Below, piece by piece: positions 1 through 6,554 of a DNA stretch of 11,215 bases. Position 1 is the stretch's first letter, and every line of letters begins with the position of its first letter. The position numbers were made by a program, and so were the translations under genes. Origin of the DNA: Bacillota bacterium (GTDB lineage Bacteria > Bacillota_I > Bacilli_A > Acholeplasmatales > Acholeplasmataceae); contig JAEWVV010000064.1 of assembly GCA_023458995.1 (NCBI GenBank), positions 1-11,215 of the forward strand, written 5' to 3'. The notes beneath the pieces were generated by a model. That model was given only the letters and a program-made list of their open reading frames with translations. It was not told the origin of the DNA and ran no database searches.

Positions 1-1024
1 CTAGAGCCTCATTAACGGTTTCTATCGTTAAATCAAGGTTGTTTGTCAAACAATAGAATAGGACACGTTTTAAGGCACCTTCTAGTTCTCTGATGTTTGT
101 TACGAACGAAGATGCGATAAACTCTAACACATTATTTGGTATATCATGGATATCACTTGATTCAGATGCTAATTTACGTTTCAAAATCTCAATTCGATGC
201 TCTAAATCAGGTACTTGAATATCAACGGTTAATCCAACTTCAAATCTTGATGTCAAGCGTGTCATGATGTTTTTTAATTCAGATGCTGGTTTATCACTGG
301 TAATAACGATCTGTTTATTCGACTGATAGAGGTAATCGAAGAGTTTAAAGAACTCCATTTGAGTTTTTGTAGCTCCACCCATGATTTGGATATCATCGAC
401 TAAGAGAACATCAATCTCACGATATTTAGCATTAAAATCTTCCATGCGTTCTTTTTTTAATAGATTCGCAAAATCTTCAATAAAACCATCTGCTTTAACG
501 TATAAAACTTTTTTATTGATGTCTTGGTCTAATATATAGTTTCCGATTGCCTGCATGAGGTGAGTTTTACCAAGCCCAACATCTCCAAATATATAGAGTG
601 GGTTAGCTACCGCACCAGGTTGATCTGCAACCTTCATTGCCATACGGAAAGCAAACATATTTGATTTACCAACGACAAAATTATCGAAGGTATAAGTCGC
701 ATTTAAGTTGCCAGGACGATATTTTAAACTCAAATTGCGTTCTGGACTGATCAATGTTTCCTCAGGAATCATTTCAGATGCAGTTACAAACTTAAATCTG
801 ATCGGTGCATTGTTAAATTTCTGGGCTAAACTGTTGATTTTCCCAAGATAAAGTCGATTGATCCTATTTTTAATAAATTCACTAGGTACAATGACATAAA
901 TGGAATCGTTAGCGTACTTGTGGGTAGATTTAATTGGTTCGAAAACTTCCTGAAAAATGTCTTCGCTAAATGTTGTCTCAAGTTCGTTTAAAATCCGCTG
1001 CCAAAGCAGGTCATAAGCATTCAT
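1..1024 (-). CDS. dnaA: Chromosomal replication initiator DnaA (3' end cut off by window)
   Basis: DnaA binds 9-bp boxes at oriC and, as an ATP-bound filament, opens the origin. My translation from ATG at 1024-1022 gives 341 codons up to the window edge. Residues 1-80 form domain I (MNAYDLLWQRILNELE), followed by a short linker. The AAA+ domain has Walker A GDVGLGKTH (about 147-155), Walker B VLLVDDIQ (about 206-213), an arginine-finger region RLTSRF (about 256-261) and sensor 2 NIRELEGAL (about 310-318). Domain IV, the DNA-binding part of roughly 100 residues, lies beyond position 1. The start is supported by an AAGGGG ribosome site 6 bases upstream. The gene diverges from rpmH with the DnaA boxes between them, the classic Firmicute arrangement. 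Boxes lie just upstream, so autoregulation is likely. I could not settle its promoter. Confidence 0.97.
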   Translation of the reverse strand, partial: MNAYDLLWQRILNELETTFSEDIFQEVFEPIKSTHKYANDSIYVIVPSEFIKNRINRLYLGKINSLAQKFNNAPIRFKFVTASEMIPEETLISPERNLSLKYRPGNLNATYTFDNFVVGKSNMFAFRMAMKVADQPGAVANPLYIFGDVGLGKTHLMQAIGNYILDQDINKKVLYVKADGFIEDFANLLKKERMEDFNAKYREIDVLLVDDIQIMGGATKTQMEFFKLFDYLYQSNKQIVITSDKPASELKNIMTRLTSRFEVGLTVDIQVPDLEHRIEILKRKLASESSDIHDIPNNVLEFIASSFVTNIRELEGALKRVLFYCLTNNLDLTIETVNEAL

Positions 1025-1084
1025 ATTTAATCCCCTTATTTCATCGTAACCATAGAATATCATACTTACTAAGAAATAAACGAA

Positions 1085-1245
1085 AAAGATATCCACATTT
1101 TTTGTGGAAAACAACACCTACAATAATGTTGATAAGTGGATAAAATGTGGGAAAGTATAACGATTTTTCACCTTTATAAAGCCATTTGTGTTATTTGTCC
1201 TTTTTTCCACATTTCCACAAAAAAGTGGTAAACTTACCCACAATT
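1085..1245. other. Replication origin (oriC): DnaA-box cluster
   Basis: The gap between divergent dnaA and rpmH holds many near matches to the DnaA box TTATCCACA. On the plus strand: 1089-1097 (8/9), 1203-1211 (8/9), 1211-1219 (7/9) and 1234-1242 (8/9). On the minus strand: 1103-1111 (8/9), 1135-1143 (8/9) and 1146-1154 (7/9). The first plus box and first minus box face each other across 5 T residues, so they also form a 6-bp dyad. No box is a perfect consensus. The surroundings are AT-rich, but I cannot place the unwinding element with confidence. In relatives it may lie on the far side of dnaA, outside this window. The rest of 1025-1356 shows no gene. Confidence 0.85.
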
Positions 1246-1356
1246 TTCGGATGGGTTTCTGTGTGAAAATTTCTTGAAAATAAGACTTTCATTCTCTTGA
1301 GGTCAACACCTAATTTAAGACAACTCTTCAATCGTAAAAAAAAGAACTGTTTATGG

Positions 1357-1385
1357 TTGACAAAAGAGGTCTCTTTTTATATAAT
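1357..1385 (+). promoter_or_regulatory. rpmH promoter (sigma-A consensus)
   Basis: A perfect -35 TTGACA (1357-1362) and a perfect -10 TATAAT (1380-1385) are separated by 17 bp. The predicted transcript starts near 1392, about 30 bases before the rpmH start. The spacer is almost filled by an inverted repeat, AAAAGAG-GT-CTCTTTT (1362-1377). Confidence 0.93.
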
Positions 1386-1422
1386 GAAAAAGCATGGTTT
1401 CGCAAGAAAGGTGGTTTTATTT

Positions 1423-1557
1423 GTGAAAAGAACATATCAACCAAGTAAGCTAAAGCGCGTTAAGACCCATGGCTTCAGAGCGAGAATGGCTACAGCAAAT
1501 GGCAGACAAGTGCTAGCTCGTCGCAGATTGAAAGGCCGCGCAGCATTAACTGTATAA
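1423..1557 (+). CDS. rpmH: 50S ribosomal protein L34
   Basis: L34 is a small basic protein of the large ribosomal subunit. The product is 44 residues, the usual bacterial length, starting (M)[11 protein letters not shown] and carrying the family core [20 protein letters not shown]. The frame is open from an ATG at 1297, but that longer form is not credible: it would start upstream of the promoter at 1357-1385. The GTG at 1423 gives the normal L34 N-terminus and is preceded 8 bases upstream by a strong ribosome site, AAAGGTGG (1407-1414). It is the first gene of the rightward rpmH-rnpA-yidC-jag cluster next to oriC. Confidence 0.97.
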   Translation: MKRTYQPSKLKRVKTHGFRARMATANGRQVLARRRLKGRAALTV

Positions 1558-1583
1558 ACTAAATCATTATTTTAAAAACACTT

Positions 1584-1641
1584 GGATTACTCGTTTAAAA
1601 TAATAACATTATGTTATTTTTTGAGTAGTCCTTCTTTTTTT
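1584..1641 (+). terminator. Terminator or attenuator hairpin between rpmH and rnpA
   Basis: Outer arms GGATTACTC (1584-1592) and GAGTAGTCC (1623-1631) pair over 9 positions with one G-U. Inside, AATAAC and GTTATT form a second stem around ATTAT. A TTCTTTTTTT tract follows (1632-1641). This looks like an intrinsic terminator, although rpmH and rnpA are normally co-transcribed. Partial termination, setting L34 well above RnpA, or an RNA-processing site is plausible. I see no clear promoter for rnpA downstream of it. Confidence 0.7.
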
Positions 1642-1658
1642 AAAATTCCTGAAAACCT

Positions 1659-2006
1659 ATGAACAAAAGATATCGCATAAAGAAGAATAGCGAAATCGAT
1701 GCGATCTTCAAACAAAAGGTTGTCAAAGGTGACAGTTATTTTGCAGTTTATCAATCTGATGATCCAACAAGTGAACATTTTAGATTTGCTTTATCAATTG
1801 GTCGCCGCTACGGCAACGCCGTAGAACGCAACCTTGCGAAAAGACGAATCCGCATGATCGTTGCTGAACTAAAAGACGTGATGTATAAGTCTAAACTTTT
1901 TGTCATCGTCATTAAACCTAAAGCAGCTGAATTGTCTTATCAGGACATAAAGTCAAAATTAACCGTTCTATTGAAAAAATCAAAGCTAATGGAGAACGAA
2001 AAATGA
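1659..2006 (+). CDS. rnpA: Ribonuclease P protein component
   Basis: RnpA binds the catalytic RNase P RNA and helps it remove 5' leaders from pre-tRNAs. The 115-residue product has the usual length and N-terminus (MNKRYRIKKNSEIDAIFK), the FALSIGRRYGNAVERN block and the basic helix NLAKRRIR. The family's RNR signature normally reads RNRxKR; here it is RNLAKR (R57-N58-L59-A60-K61-R62), so the third residue is Leu instead of Arg. The start fits the family, but no Shine-Dalgarno sequence is visible upstream (CCTGAAAACCT precedes ATG). Translation may therefore be weak or depend on the nearby hairpin. It ends with TGA overlapping the yidC ATG (ATGA), implying translational coupling. Confidence 0.95.
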   Translation: MNKRYRIKKNSEIDAIFKQKVVKGDSYFAVYQSDDPTSEHFRFALSIGRRYGNAVERNLAKRRIRMIVAELKDVMYKSKLFVIVIKPKAAELSYQDIKSKLTVLLKKSKLMENEK

Positions 2007-3418
2007 GTAAACGTATTGTATTTACACTTATGATGATCTTACTTGTCTTCAGTCTCGTCGCCTGCGGTGGTGGAAAAGACCCTGTAAAAATGGTTGTTTC
2101 CAATAACCCTGTAGGTGAAAAGGGTGTATGGGATAAACTTGTTTTTGATCATACAGAAGGAAGTAGTATCGTATTTAAAGGAGATAATGGTCTTTCCTAT
2201 TGGTCATTATCCCAAAAAGGAATTGGAACACTTGTTAATTATGATGGCTCACTTCCATCTAACGTTGTAGAAAATGAAGACGGTGTAAGAACTTATACCT
2301 ATTCTGTATCTGACACAGAAGCATCTTTCCAAATTTATGTTAAGCCTGAGACACCAGTTGGAGATCCCAATGATGTTGTCATGATTGCTTTCCGTCACCA
2401 AAAAGATAATGTTCTTTATCAAATGGGTGAAACATTTGATCCAACAGGCATGTTGATCTATGTTGTTGAAAGAGATGGCGATGTTACAGAGCTTAAAGGT
2501 GAAGATGTTAAAGATCAATTTGATGATCATGACTATAGTGCACTTGATGAAGATGGATTTAGAAATGAATACATCTATACAGTCACTTTCACTGAAAGAG
2601 AATTTAGCCAAGACTTCCAAGTTTATGTTTCTGGTGGAGAACGTCCTATTTCTAATAAAGATGCAACATTCTTTGATTGGATTTTAGTCATTCCAGTTGC
2701 GTTCATTATGAATTTCTTTGCATCATTCTTAGGTAATAACTTTGCACTTGGTATTCTACTTACAACTATTGTTGTACGTACACTTGCATGGCCTATTTAT
2801 GCGAAGAGTAATGATATGTCAATCAAGATGAATCTTGCTCAACCTGATATGCAACGTGTTCAAAATAAATATGCAACCCGTAAGGATCCTCAATCACAAC
2901 AAATGATGCAGATGGAAATGATGCAGATTTATAAGAAACATGGCATTAACGTATTTGGATGTTTAACTCCTTTCCTACAAATGCCTATCTTTATCGCAAT
3001 GTATGGTGTCGTAAGACGTATTACCTTAGAAGGTGGTATCTATACAGAAGGTGTTGCAAATACACAATTCTTAGGAATTAACCTTGCAAATGGTAATGAT
3101 GGTATTATTGGTATCATTTTAGCTGGTCTTGTTGGTGGAACAATGTTCATTCTTCAACAGATTTCCATGAAGAAACCCGCGTACGCGAAGAATACGGGTC
3201 GCCAAAACTTGAATCCTCAAGCACAACAAACTGAAAAGACAATGAAATATGTTAGTTATTTCATGGTCATCATGATGGCTGTAGCTTCATACGGTTCAAA
3301 CGCACTTGCACTCTACTGGATTTTTGGTAACATCTATTCATTGGGTCAAACCTTAATCAACCGTAAACTGAATGAAAAGAAACACGAAAAGCTAAGACAA
3401 AAGCAAATTTTGGGGTAA
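2003..3418 (+). CDS. yidC: YidC/Oxa1-family membrane insertase with lipoprotein Ig-like extension
   Basis: YidC inserts and folds membrane proteins, alone or with SecYEG. The 471-residue product begins with a lipoprotein signal peptide (lipobox LVAC, predicted lipidated Cys21). Residues about 25-215 appear extracellular and beta-rich, with two related units ending in FQIYV (109-113) and FQVYV (205-209). The second contains YQMGETFDPTGM, typical of bacterial Ig-like (Big_3-type) repeats. The insertase core follows at about 223-455. It has the conserved groove arginine R259 in TTIVVRTLAWPI, a Met/Gln-rich cytoplasmic hairpin (about 298-310), FGCLTPFLQMPIF (318-330) and a final membrane segment near NALALYWIFGNIYSL. 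The C-terminal tail is basic. SpoIIIJ-type YidC proteins are about 260-280 residues, so the extension is the odd part. ATG overlaps the rnpA stop, with GGAG 8 bases upstream. Confidence 0.93.
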   Translation: MSKRIVFTLMMILLVFSLVACGGGKDPVKMVVSNNPVGEKGVWDKLVFDHTEGSSIVFKGDNGLSYWSLSQKGIGTLVNYDGSLPSNVVENEDGVRTYTYSVSDTEASFQIYVKPETPVGDPNDVVMIAFRHQKDNVLYQMGETFDPTGMLIYVVERDGDVTELKGEDVKDQFDDHDYSALDEDGFRNEYIYTVTFTEREFSQDFQVYVSGGERPISNKDATFFDWILVIPVAFIMNFFASFLGNNFALGILLTTIVVRTLAWPIYAKSNDMSIKMNLAQPDMQRVQNKYATRKDPQSQQMMQMEMMQIYKKHGINVFGCLTPFLQMPIFIAMYGVVRRITLEGGIYTEGVANTQFLGINLANGNDGIIGIILAGLVGGTMFILQQISMKKPAYAKNTGRQNLNPQAQQTEKTMKYVSYFMVIMMAVASYGSNALALYWIFGNIYSLGQTLINRKLNEKKHEKLRQKQILG

Positions 3419-3424
3419 AATCAT

Positions 3425-4048
3425 ATGAACTTAAAGAGAGTTGAATTTGAAGCAAAATCACTGCAAGAAGCTGAAAAACTAGCAGTTGAACAACTTAAAT
3501 TACAAATAGATAAAATTAAGTTAACCGTTTTGAAGGAGAAGAAAGGGTTACTTGGTTTTGGTACGTCAACCTTCTATGAAGCAACACCAAATGTCAATTT
3601 AGCAACTGAAGGTAAGGTTTATCTTGAAAACATCTTAAAGACAATGGATATTAAAACACGCATGGAAGTTAGAACGATTAATGATGGTCAAGAAATTTAC
3701 TATCATATCGAAAGTGATGAAAATGCACTGCTCATCGGTCGTGAAGGACGTACTCTTCTTTCACTTCAATTCATGTTAAGAAATTATTTAAATCTATTTG
3801 TTGAAGATCATTTAATCGTATCACTTGATATCGGTAATTATCATGAAAATCGTAGAAAACAACTAGAAATACTTGCAACAAAGACAGCAAAAGAAGTTGC
3901 ACAAACTAAAATTGCTGTTAAACTTGATCCAATGAATGCATTTGATCGTCGTATTATCCACACCAAACTTTCTGAATGGCGCGATGTCACGACAGAATCT
4001 GAAGGTGAAGGCGAACAAAGAGCGCTTGTCATCAAACCTAAAAAATAA
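3425..4048 (+). CDS. khpB: KhpB/Jag, KH and R3H domain RNA-binding protein
   Basis: KhpB (also Jag or EloR) is a cytoplasmic RNA-binding protein, almost always encoded next to yidC in Firmicutes; in walled relatives it affects elongation and division. The 207-residue protein has a Jag-N domain (about 1-52, ending GLLGFG), a KH domain with the GxxG loop in LIGREGRTLLSLQ (about 103-115), and a C-terminal R3H domain. The latter has NAFDRRIIHTKL, with R175 and H179 as the R-x3-H motif, and then RALVIKPKK. It starts 6 bases after yidC; the GGGG at 3412-3415 is a modest ribosome site. Coupling with yidC is likely. It is the last gene of the cluster before a strong terminator. Confidence 0.95.
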   Translation: MNLKRVEFEAKSLQEAEKLAVEQLKLQIDKIKLTVLKEKKGLLGFGTSTFYEATPNVNLATEGKVYLENILKTMDIKTRMEVRTINDGQEIYYHIESDENALLIGREGRTLLSLQFMLRNYLNLFVEDHLIVSLDIGNYHENRRKQLEILATKTAKEVAQTKIAVKLDPMNAFDRRIIHTKLSEWRDVTTESEGEGEQRALVIKPKK

Positions 4049-4052
4049 ATGG

Positions 4053-4080
4053 AAATGCCGGTTTCGGCATTTTTATTTTT
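4053..4080 (+). terminator. Intrinsic terminator of the rpmH-rnpA-yidC-khpB operon
   Basis: A perfect 8-bp stem, AAATGCCG (4053-4060) and CGGCATTT (4065-4072), closes a GTTT loop and is followed by TTATTTTT. It starts 4 bases after the khpB stop and is the strongest simple terminator in the window. Confidence 0.93.
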
Positions 4081-4115
4081 CCTCAAAAGATTATCTCTCT
4101 ATGACTAAATCATCA

Positions 4116-4124
4116 TGGTATAAT
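4116..4124 (+). promoter_or_regulatory. Extended -10 promoter of the hydrolase-rmuC operon
   Basis: TGGTATAAT is a TGn-extended -10 with a perfect TATAAT (4119-4124). No good -35 lies 16-18 bp upstream, as is common for extended -10 promoters. Transcription would start near 4131, leaving a leader of only about 14 bases. Confidence 0.72.
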
Positions 4125-4144
4125 ATGAAGGAGTAGGTGATAGC

Positions 4145-5104
4145 TTGCAGATGATTTTTGGAGCAAAACTCAATAAAAATCGAAAAAAACGTCGATTTTC
4201 ATTTATAAAGACACTTAAAGTAATCGTCATTCTTATCTTGATGGGCGTGCTTTATTCTGTTGGTATTGCTGTAGCAGAAAACGTGCAAGCTGCACGTGCG
4301 ATTAAAGCATTTAAAGAAAAAGCTGTCTTTGAATATGAAGAAACAATTGAATACAGTTACGGGAATGTGCAAACGAGAAGATACTATAAAGTTTCACGTG
4401 AAACATCTTACGAACTTGGAGATACACGCAGTGTATTCTATGATGATACGAGAAAATTTTTAGGACAAAAAGGCGATATCTTTGTTGCCCAAGATTCACC
4501 TTTTCCGTATAAACCGTTAATTCACCTTTTTGTTTCGTATAACTTTGGAGGACATGCAGCTATTAAATCTGATGATAACCGGTTTATTGAAGCTGTTGGT
4601 TTCCCTCAGGAAGGCGAAACTGTTTTAGATTTCATCCTACATCCAGGAAATGAGCCACATGATTATTCTGCAACCGTAAATAAATCGTATAGTAACTACT
4701 GGTTGAACCCGGTTTATCGTCCAGAAAGTGATCAAGAGTATCCTTATTATGGTAGAAATTATCGTAAGCGATTTGTTGGTTTGCGTGTCAAAGATATTTC
4801 AGATGAACAACTTGATGGTGCAATTCAATATGCTGATGATAAAGTTGGTAAAAATCTTTATAATTTCCTCTTTTTCCTTGATATGAAATACAAGTTCTAT
4901 TGTACAGATTTAGTCAGCAGAGCATATCAAAGTGTTATGGTTGAAGAAAGTAAACAAAGAAATTATTCGAAAGCTTTAAACGACGACCGATTTATTACAT
5001 CAGTCAACGATCTTATTCTTTCTGATGAAACTTACATCACTTTTTACGCCGAAATCATTGATGATATTTGGCATATTTATTATTTGGAAGATTTGGAGGG
5101 GTAA
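4145..5104 (+). CDS. Membrane-anchored permuted NlpC/P60 (YiiX/YebB-like) putative cysteine hydrolase
   Basis: The 319-residue protein has a basic N-terminus (residues 11-17), one membrane segment (about 23-43) and probably an outward-facing domain. That domain reads GDIFVA (110-115), then GGHAAI with His137, FIEA with Glu149, and late FYCTDLVSRAY with Cys253. His before Cys is the circularly permuted NlpC/P60 order of the YiiX/YebB group. Members may act as peptidases, amidases or acyltransferases, so the substrate is unknown. The start is probably TTG at 4145, 4 bases after AGGTGAT; ATG at 4151 (two codons later) is possible. rmuC follows after 4 bases, so the two are co-transcribed. A perfect 8-bp inverted repeat lies inside early codons (4176-4199). 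Family is fairly sure; activity is inference. Confidence 0.75.
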   Translation: MQMIFGAKLNKNRKKRRFSFIKTLKVIVILILMGVLYSVGIAVAENVQAARAIKAFKEKAVFEYEETIEYSYGNVQTRRYYKVSRETSYELGDTRSVFYDDTRKFLGQKGDIFVAQDSPFPYKPLIHLFVSYNFGGHAAIKSDDNRFIEAVGFPQEGETVLDFILHPGNEPHDYSATVNKSYSNYWLNPVYRPESDQEYPYYGRNYRKRFVGLRVKDISDEQLDGAIQYADDKVGKNLYNFLFFLDMKYKFYCTDLVSRAYQSVMVEESKQRNYSKALNDDRFITSVNDLILSDETYITFYAEIIDDIWHIYYLEDLEG

Positions 5105-5108
5105 TGCG

Positions 5109-6266
5109 ATGGATTATGTAATTATTGGACTATTGTTTGTTCTCGTTGGGTTAATTATTTACCTACTTATTACTCTTAATAAGAGTAAAGCAGAACCCAT
5201 TGATTTATCCGAATTTAAAGAGATTCAATCAGATTTAAAAGTTCACATGCAAAAAGAATATAGTGAATTTAGATATCAAATCTCACAGATGATCAATGAA
5301 ACAGGTAAAACGAGTCAAAAAGATTTAAATGAGTTTAAAGATAATATGCTTAGACAAATTGAACTGAAGTTCAAAGATATCAATGAAAAGGTTGATATTA
5401 GATTAGGTGAAGGATTTGAAAAGACGAATAAGACATTTACAGATGTCGTTGAACGTTTAACTAAAATCGATGAAGCACAAAAGAAAATCGAATCATTATC
5501 GACTGAAGTTATTTCACTAAACGACTTACTAAAAGGTCAAAAAACAAGAGGTATTTTTGGTGAAGTTCAACTTTATCAACTTCTCTCAGCTGTCTTAGGT
5601 GATAACGAAAAACTTTATGTCAAACAAATGACATTATCTAACGGTGCGATTGCAGATGCCATTATTTATGCACCAGAACCACTCGGTATGGTTGCTGTTG
5701 ACTCTAAATTTCCACTTGAGAATTACAGAAGAATGGTGAATCGTGATTTAGGTGATGCCGACAGAGCTCAAGCAACAAAAGATTTTAAAAGAGATGTCAA
5801 AAAGCATATTGATGACATTAAAAACAAATATATCATTTTCAATGAAACAGGCGATCAAGCATTTATGTTTGTTCCTGCAGAAGCCATATTTGCAGAAATC
5901 TCAGCATATCATGAAGATTTGATCGAATATGCAGCTAAAAATAAGGTTTGGCTCGTATCTCCAACGACTTTAATTTCAACATTATCCATGATTCAAATGG
6001 TTGTTAAAAATCTTGAACGCGATAAACAAGCTAAGGTTATTGTTGAAGAACTTAAAAAACTTGGTGAAGAGTTCAAACGCTATGTCGATCGTTGGGATAA
6101 ACTCAAAAAATCGATTGAAAGTGTTGCTAAAAATGCAGATAGTGTTCATACGACATCCGAGAAAATATCGAAGAAATTTATGCACATCTCAGAAGCCAAG
6201 TTTAGCGAAATTGAACCCGATGAATCAAACGAGGATGAGGTATACACTGAGGATGAATCCAATTGA
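5109..6266 (+). CDS. rmuC: RmuC-family protein (putative nuclease limiting DNA rearrangement)
   Basis: RmuC proteins belong to the PD-(D/E)XK nuclease-like fold; E. coli rmuC was named for an effect on recombination between inverted repeats. This one is 385 residues. It has an N-terminal membrane helix (about 3-22), a long coiled coil (about 30-140), the RmuC core (about 143-340) and an acidic tail (EIEPDESNEDEVYTEDESN). Core motifs are KTRGIFGEVQL with Glu152, ADAII with Asp183 and VDSKFPL with Asp198 and Lys200, a plausible E-D-DxK metal site; FVPAEAIFAEI and VSPTTLISTL are also family blocks. An in-frame ATG at 5025 lies inside the upstream gene; ATG at 5109 is preferred because GGAGG (5095-5099) sits 9 bases before it. 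It ends in TGA, which is also part of the next promoter's -35 box. Confidence 0.94.
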   Translation: MDYVIIGLLFVLVGLIIYLLITLNKSKAEPIDLSEFKEIQSDLKVHMQKEYSEFRYQISQMINETGKTSQKDLNEFKDNMLRQIELKFKDINEKVDIRLGEGFEKTNKTFTDVVERLTKIDEAQKKIESLSTEVISLNDLLKGQKTRGIFGEVQLYQLLSAVLGDNEKLYVKQMTLSNGAIADAIIYAPEPLGMVAVDSKFPLENYRRMVNRDLGDADRAQATKDFKRDVKKHIDDIKNKYIIFNETGDQAFMFVPAEAIFAEISAYHEDLIEYAAKNKVWLVSPTTLISTLSMIQMVVKNLERDKQAKVIVEELKKLGEEFKRYVDRWDKLKKSIESVAKNADSVHTTSEKISKKFMHISEAKFSEIEPDESNEDEVYTEDESN

Positions 6267-6291
6267 CATAACGCCCTAGTAAGGGTATAAT
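6263..6291 (+). promoter_or_regulatory. Promoter of the T-box/asnS transcript
   Basis: A perfect TTGACA (6263-6268) and TATAAT (6286-6291) with 17 bp spacing. The -35 hexamer overlaps the end of rmuC and contains its TGA stop (6264-6266). Transcription would start near 6298, just ahead of the T-box leader. Confidence 0.93.
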
Positions 6292-6297
6292 TAATAA

Positions 6298-6535
6298 GAA
6301 ATCGATGATAAGAGAGTAACGTTTAACCTCTTGGTTAGCGAATTGGGGATGGTGAAAGCCCAATACAATGTCAAACGTGAAGAACACTTGGAGAGATGGA
6401 AGAAATCCTTTATGGAAAGTAGAACCATCCGCTTGCCAGCGTTAAAGGTTTTGAGGGCTAGAAACACTTCTAGAACTAAGGTGGTACCGCGTATATTTTA
6501 CGTCCTTAGAATTTACTAAGGGCGTTTTATTTTTC
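6298..6535 (+). ncRNA. T-box riboswitch, Asn-specific, controlling asnS
   Basis: The leader senses uncharged tRNA-Asn and lets transcription continue into asnS. In stem I, ACGTTT (6319-6324) pairs with AAACGT (6373-6378), bounding a specifier loop with AGTA on the 5' side and GAAGAACA on the 3' side. The specifier is AAC (Asn) at 6383-6385, followed by the usual A. The T-box sequence AACTAAGGTGGTACCGCG is at 6474-6491; its TGGT bulge would pair with the tRNA acceptor end. The terminator is ACGTCCTTAG (6500-6509) with CTAAGGGCGT (6516-6525) and a T-rich tail to 6534. The antiterminator pairs CTAAGG (6476-6481) with CCTTAG (6504-6509), so the two folds exclude each other. Start and end are approximate. 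Confidence 0.95.
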
Positions 6536-6554
6536 ATTATAAGGAGGCATATCC

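Noticed and set aside
1297..1422. An N-terminal extension of rpmH from ATG 1297.
   Set aside because: It would start upstream of the promoter at 1357-1385, and L34 is normally 44 residues; GTG at 1423 has a strong ribosome site.
2249..2620. Long minus-strand open frame within yidC; similar ones lie in asnS (7223-7561) and the permease (10062-10364).
   Set aside because: These are shadows of real genes on the other strand, without ribosome sites or family resemblance.
3178..3187. CGCGTACGCG, a perfect 10-bp palindrome within yidC.
   Set aside because: It encodes ordinary residues, occurs once in the window and has no neighbouring regulatory context.
4176..4199. Perfect 8-bp inverted repeat AAAATCGA/TCGATTTT in early codons of the hydrolase gene.
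   Set aside because: It lies in the low-complexity Lys/Arg codons, has no T-run and could arise by chance, so I only note it within that gene.
5025..5108. A longer rmuC start inside the upstream hydrolase gene.
   Set aside because: The extra residues overlap a well-supported gene in another frame, and ATG 5109 has GGAGG at good spacing and begins with a normal membrane helix.
6331..6519. Open frame across the T-box leader.
   Set aside because: The region is a structured riboswitch with clear conserved RNA motifs, and the frame has no ribosome site.
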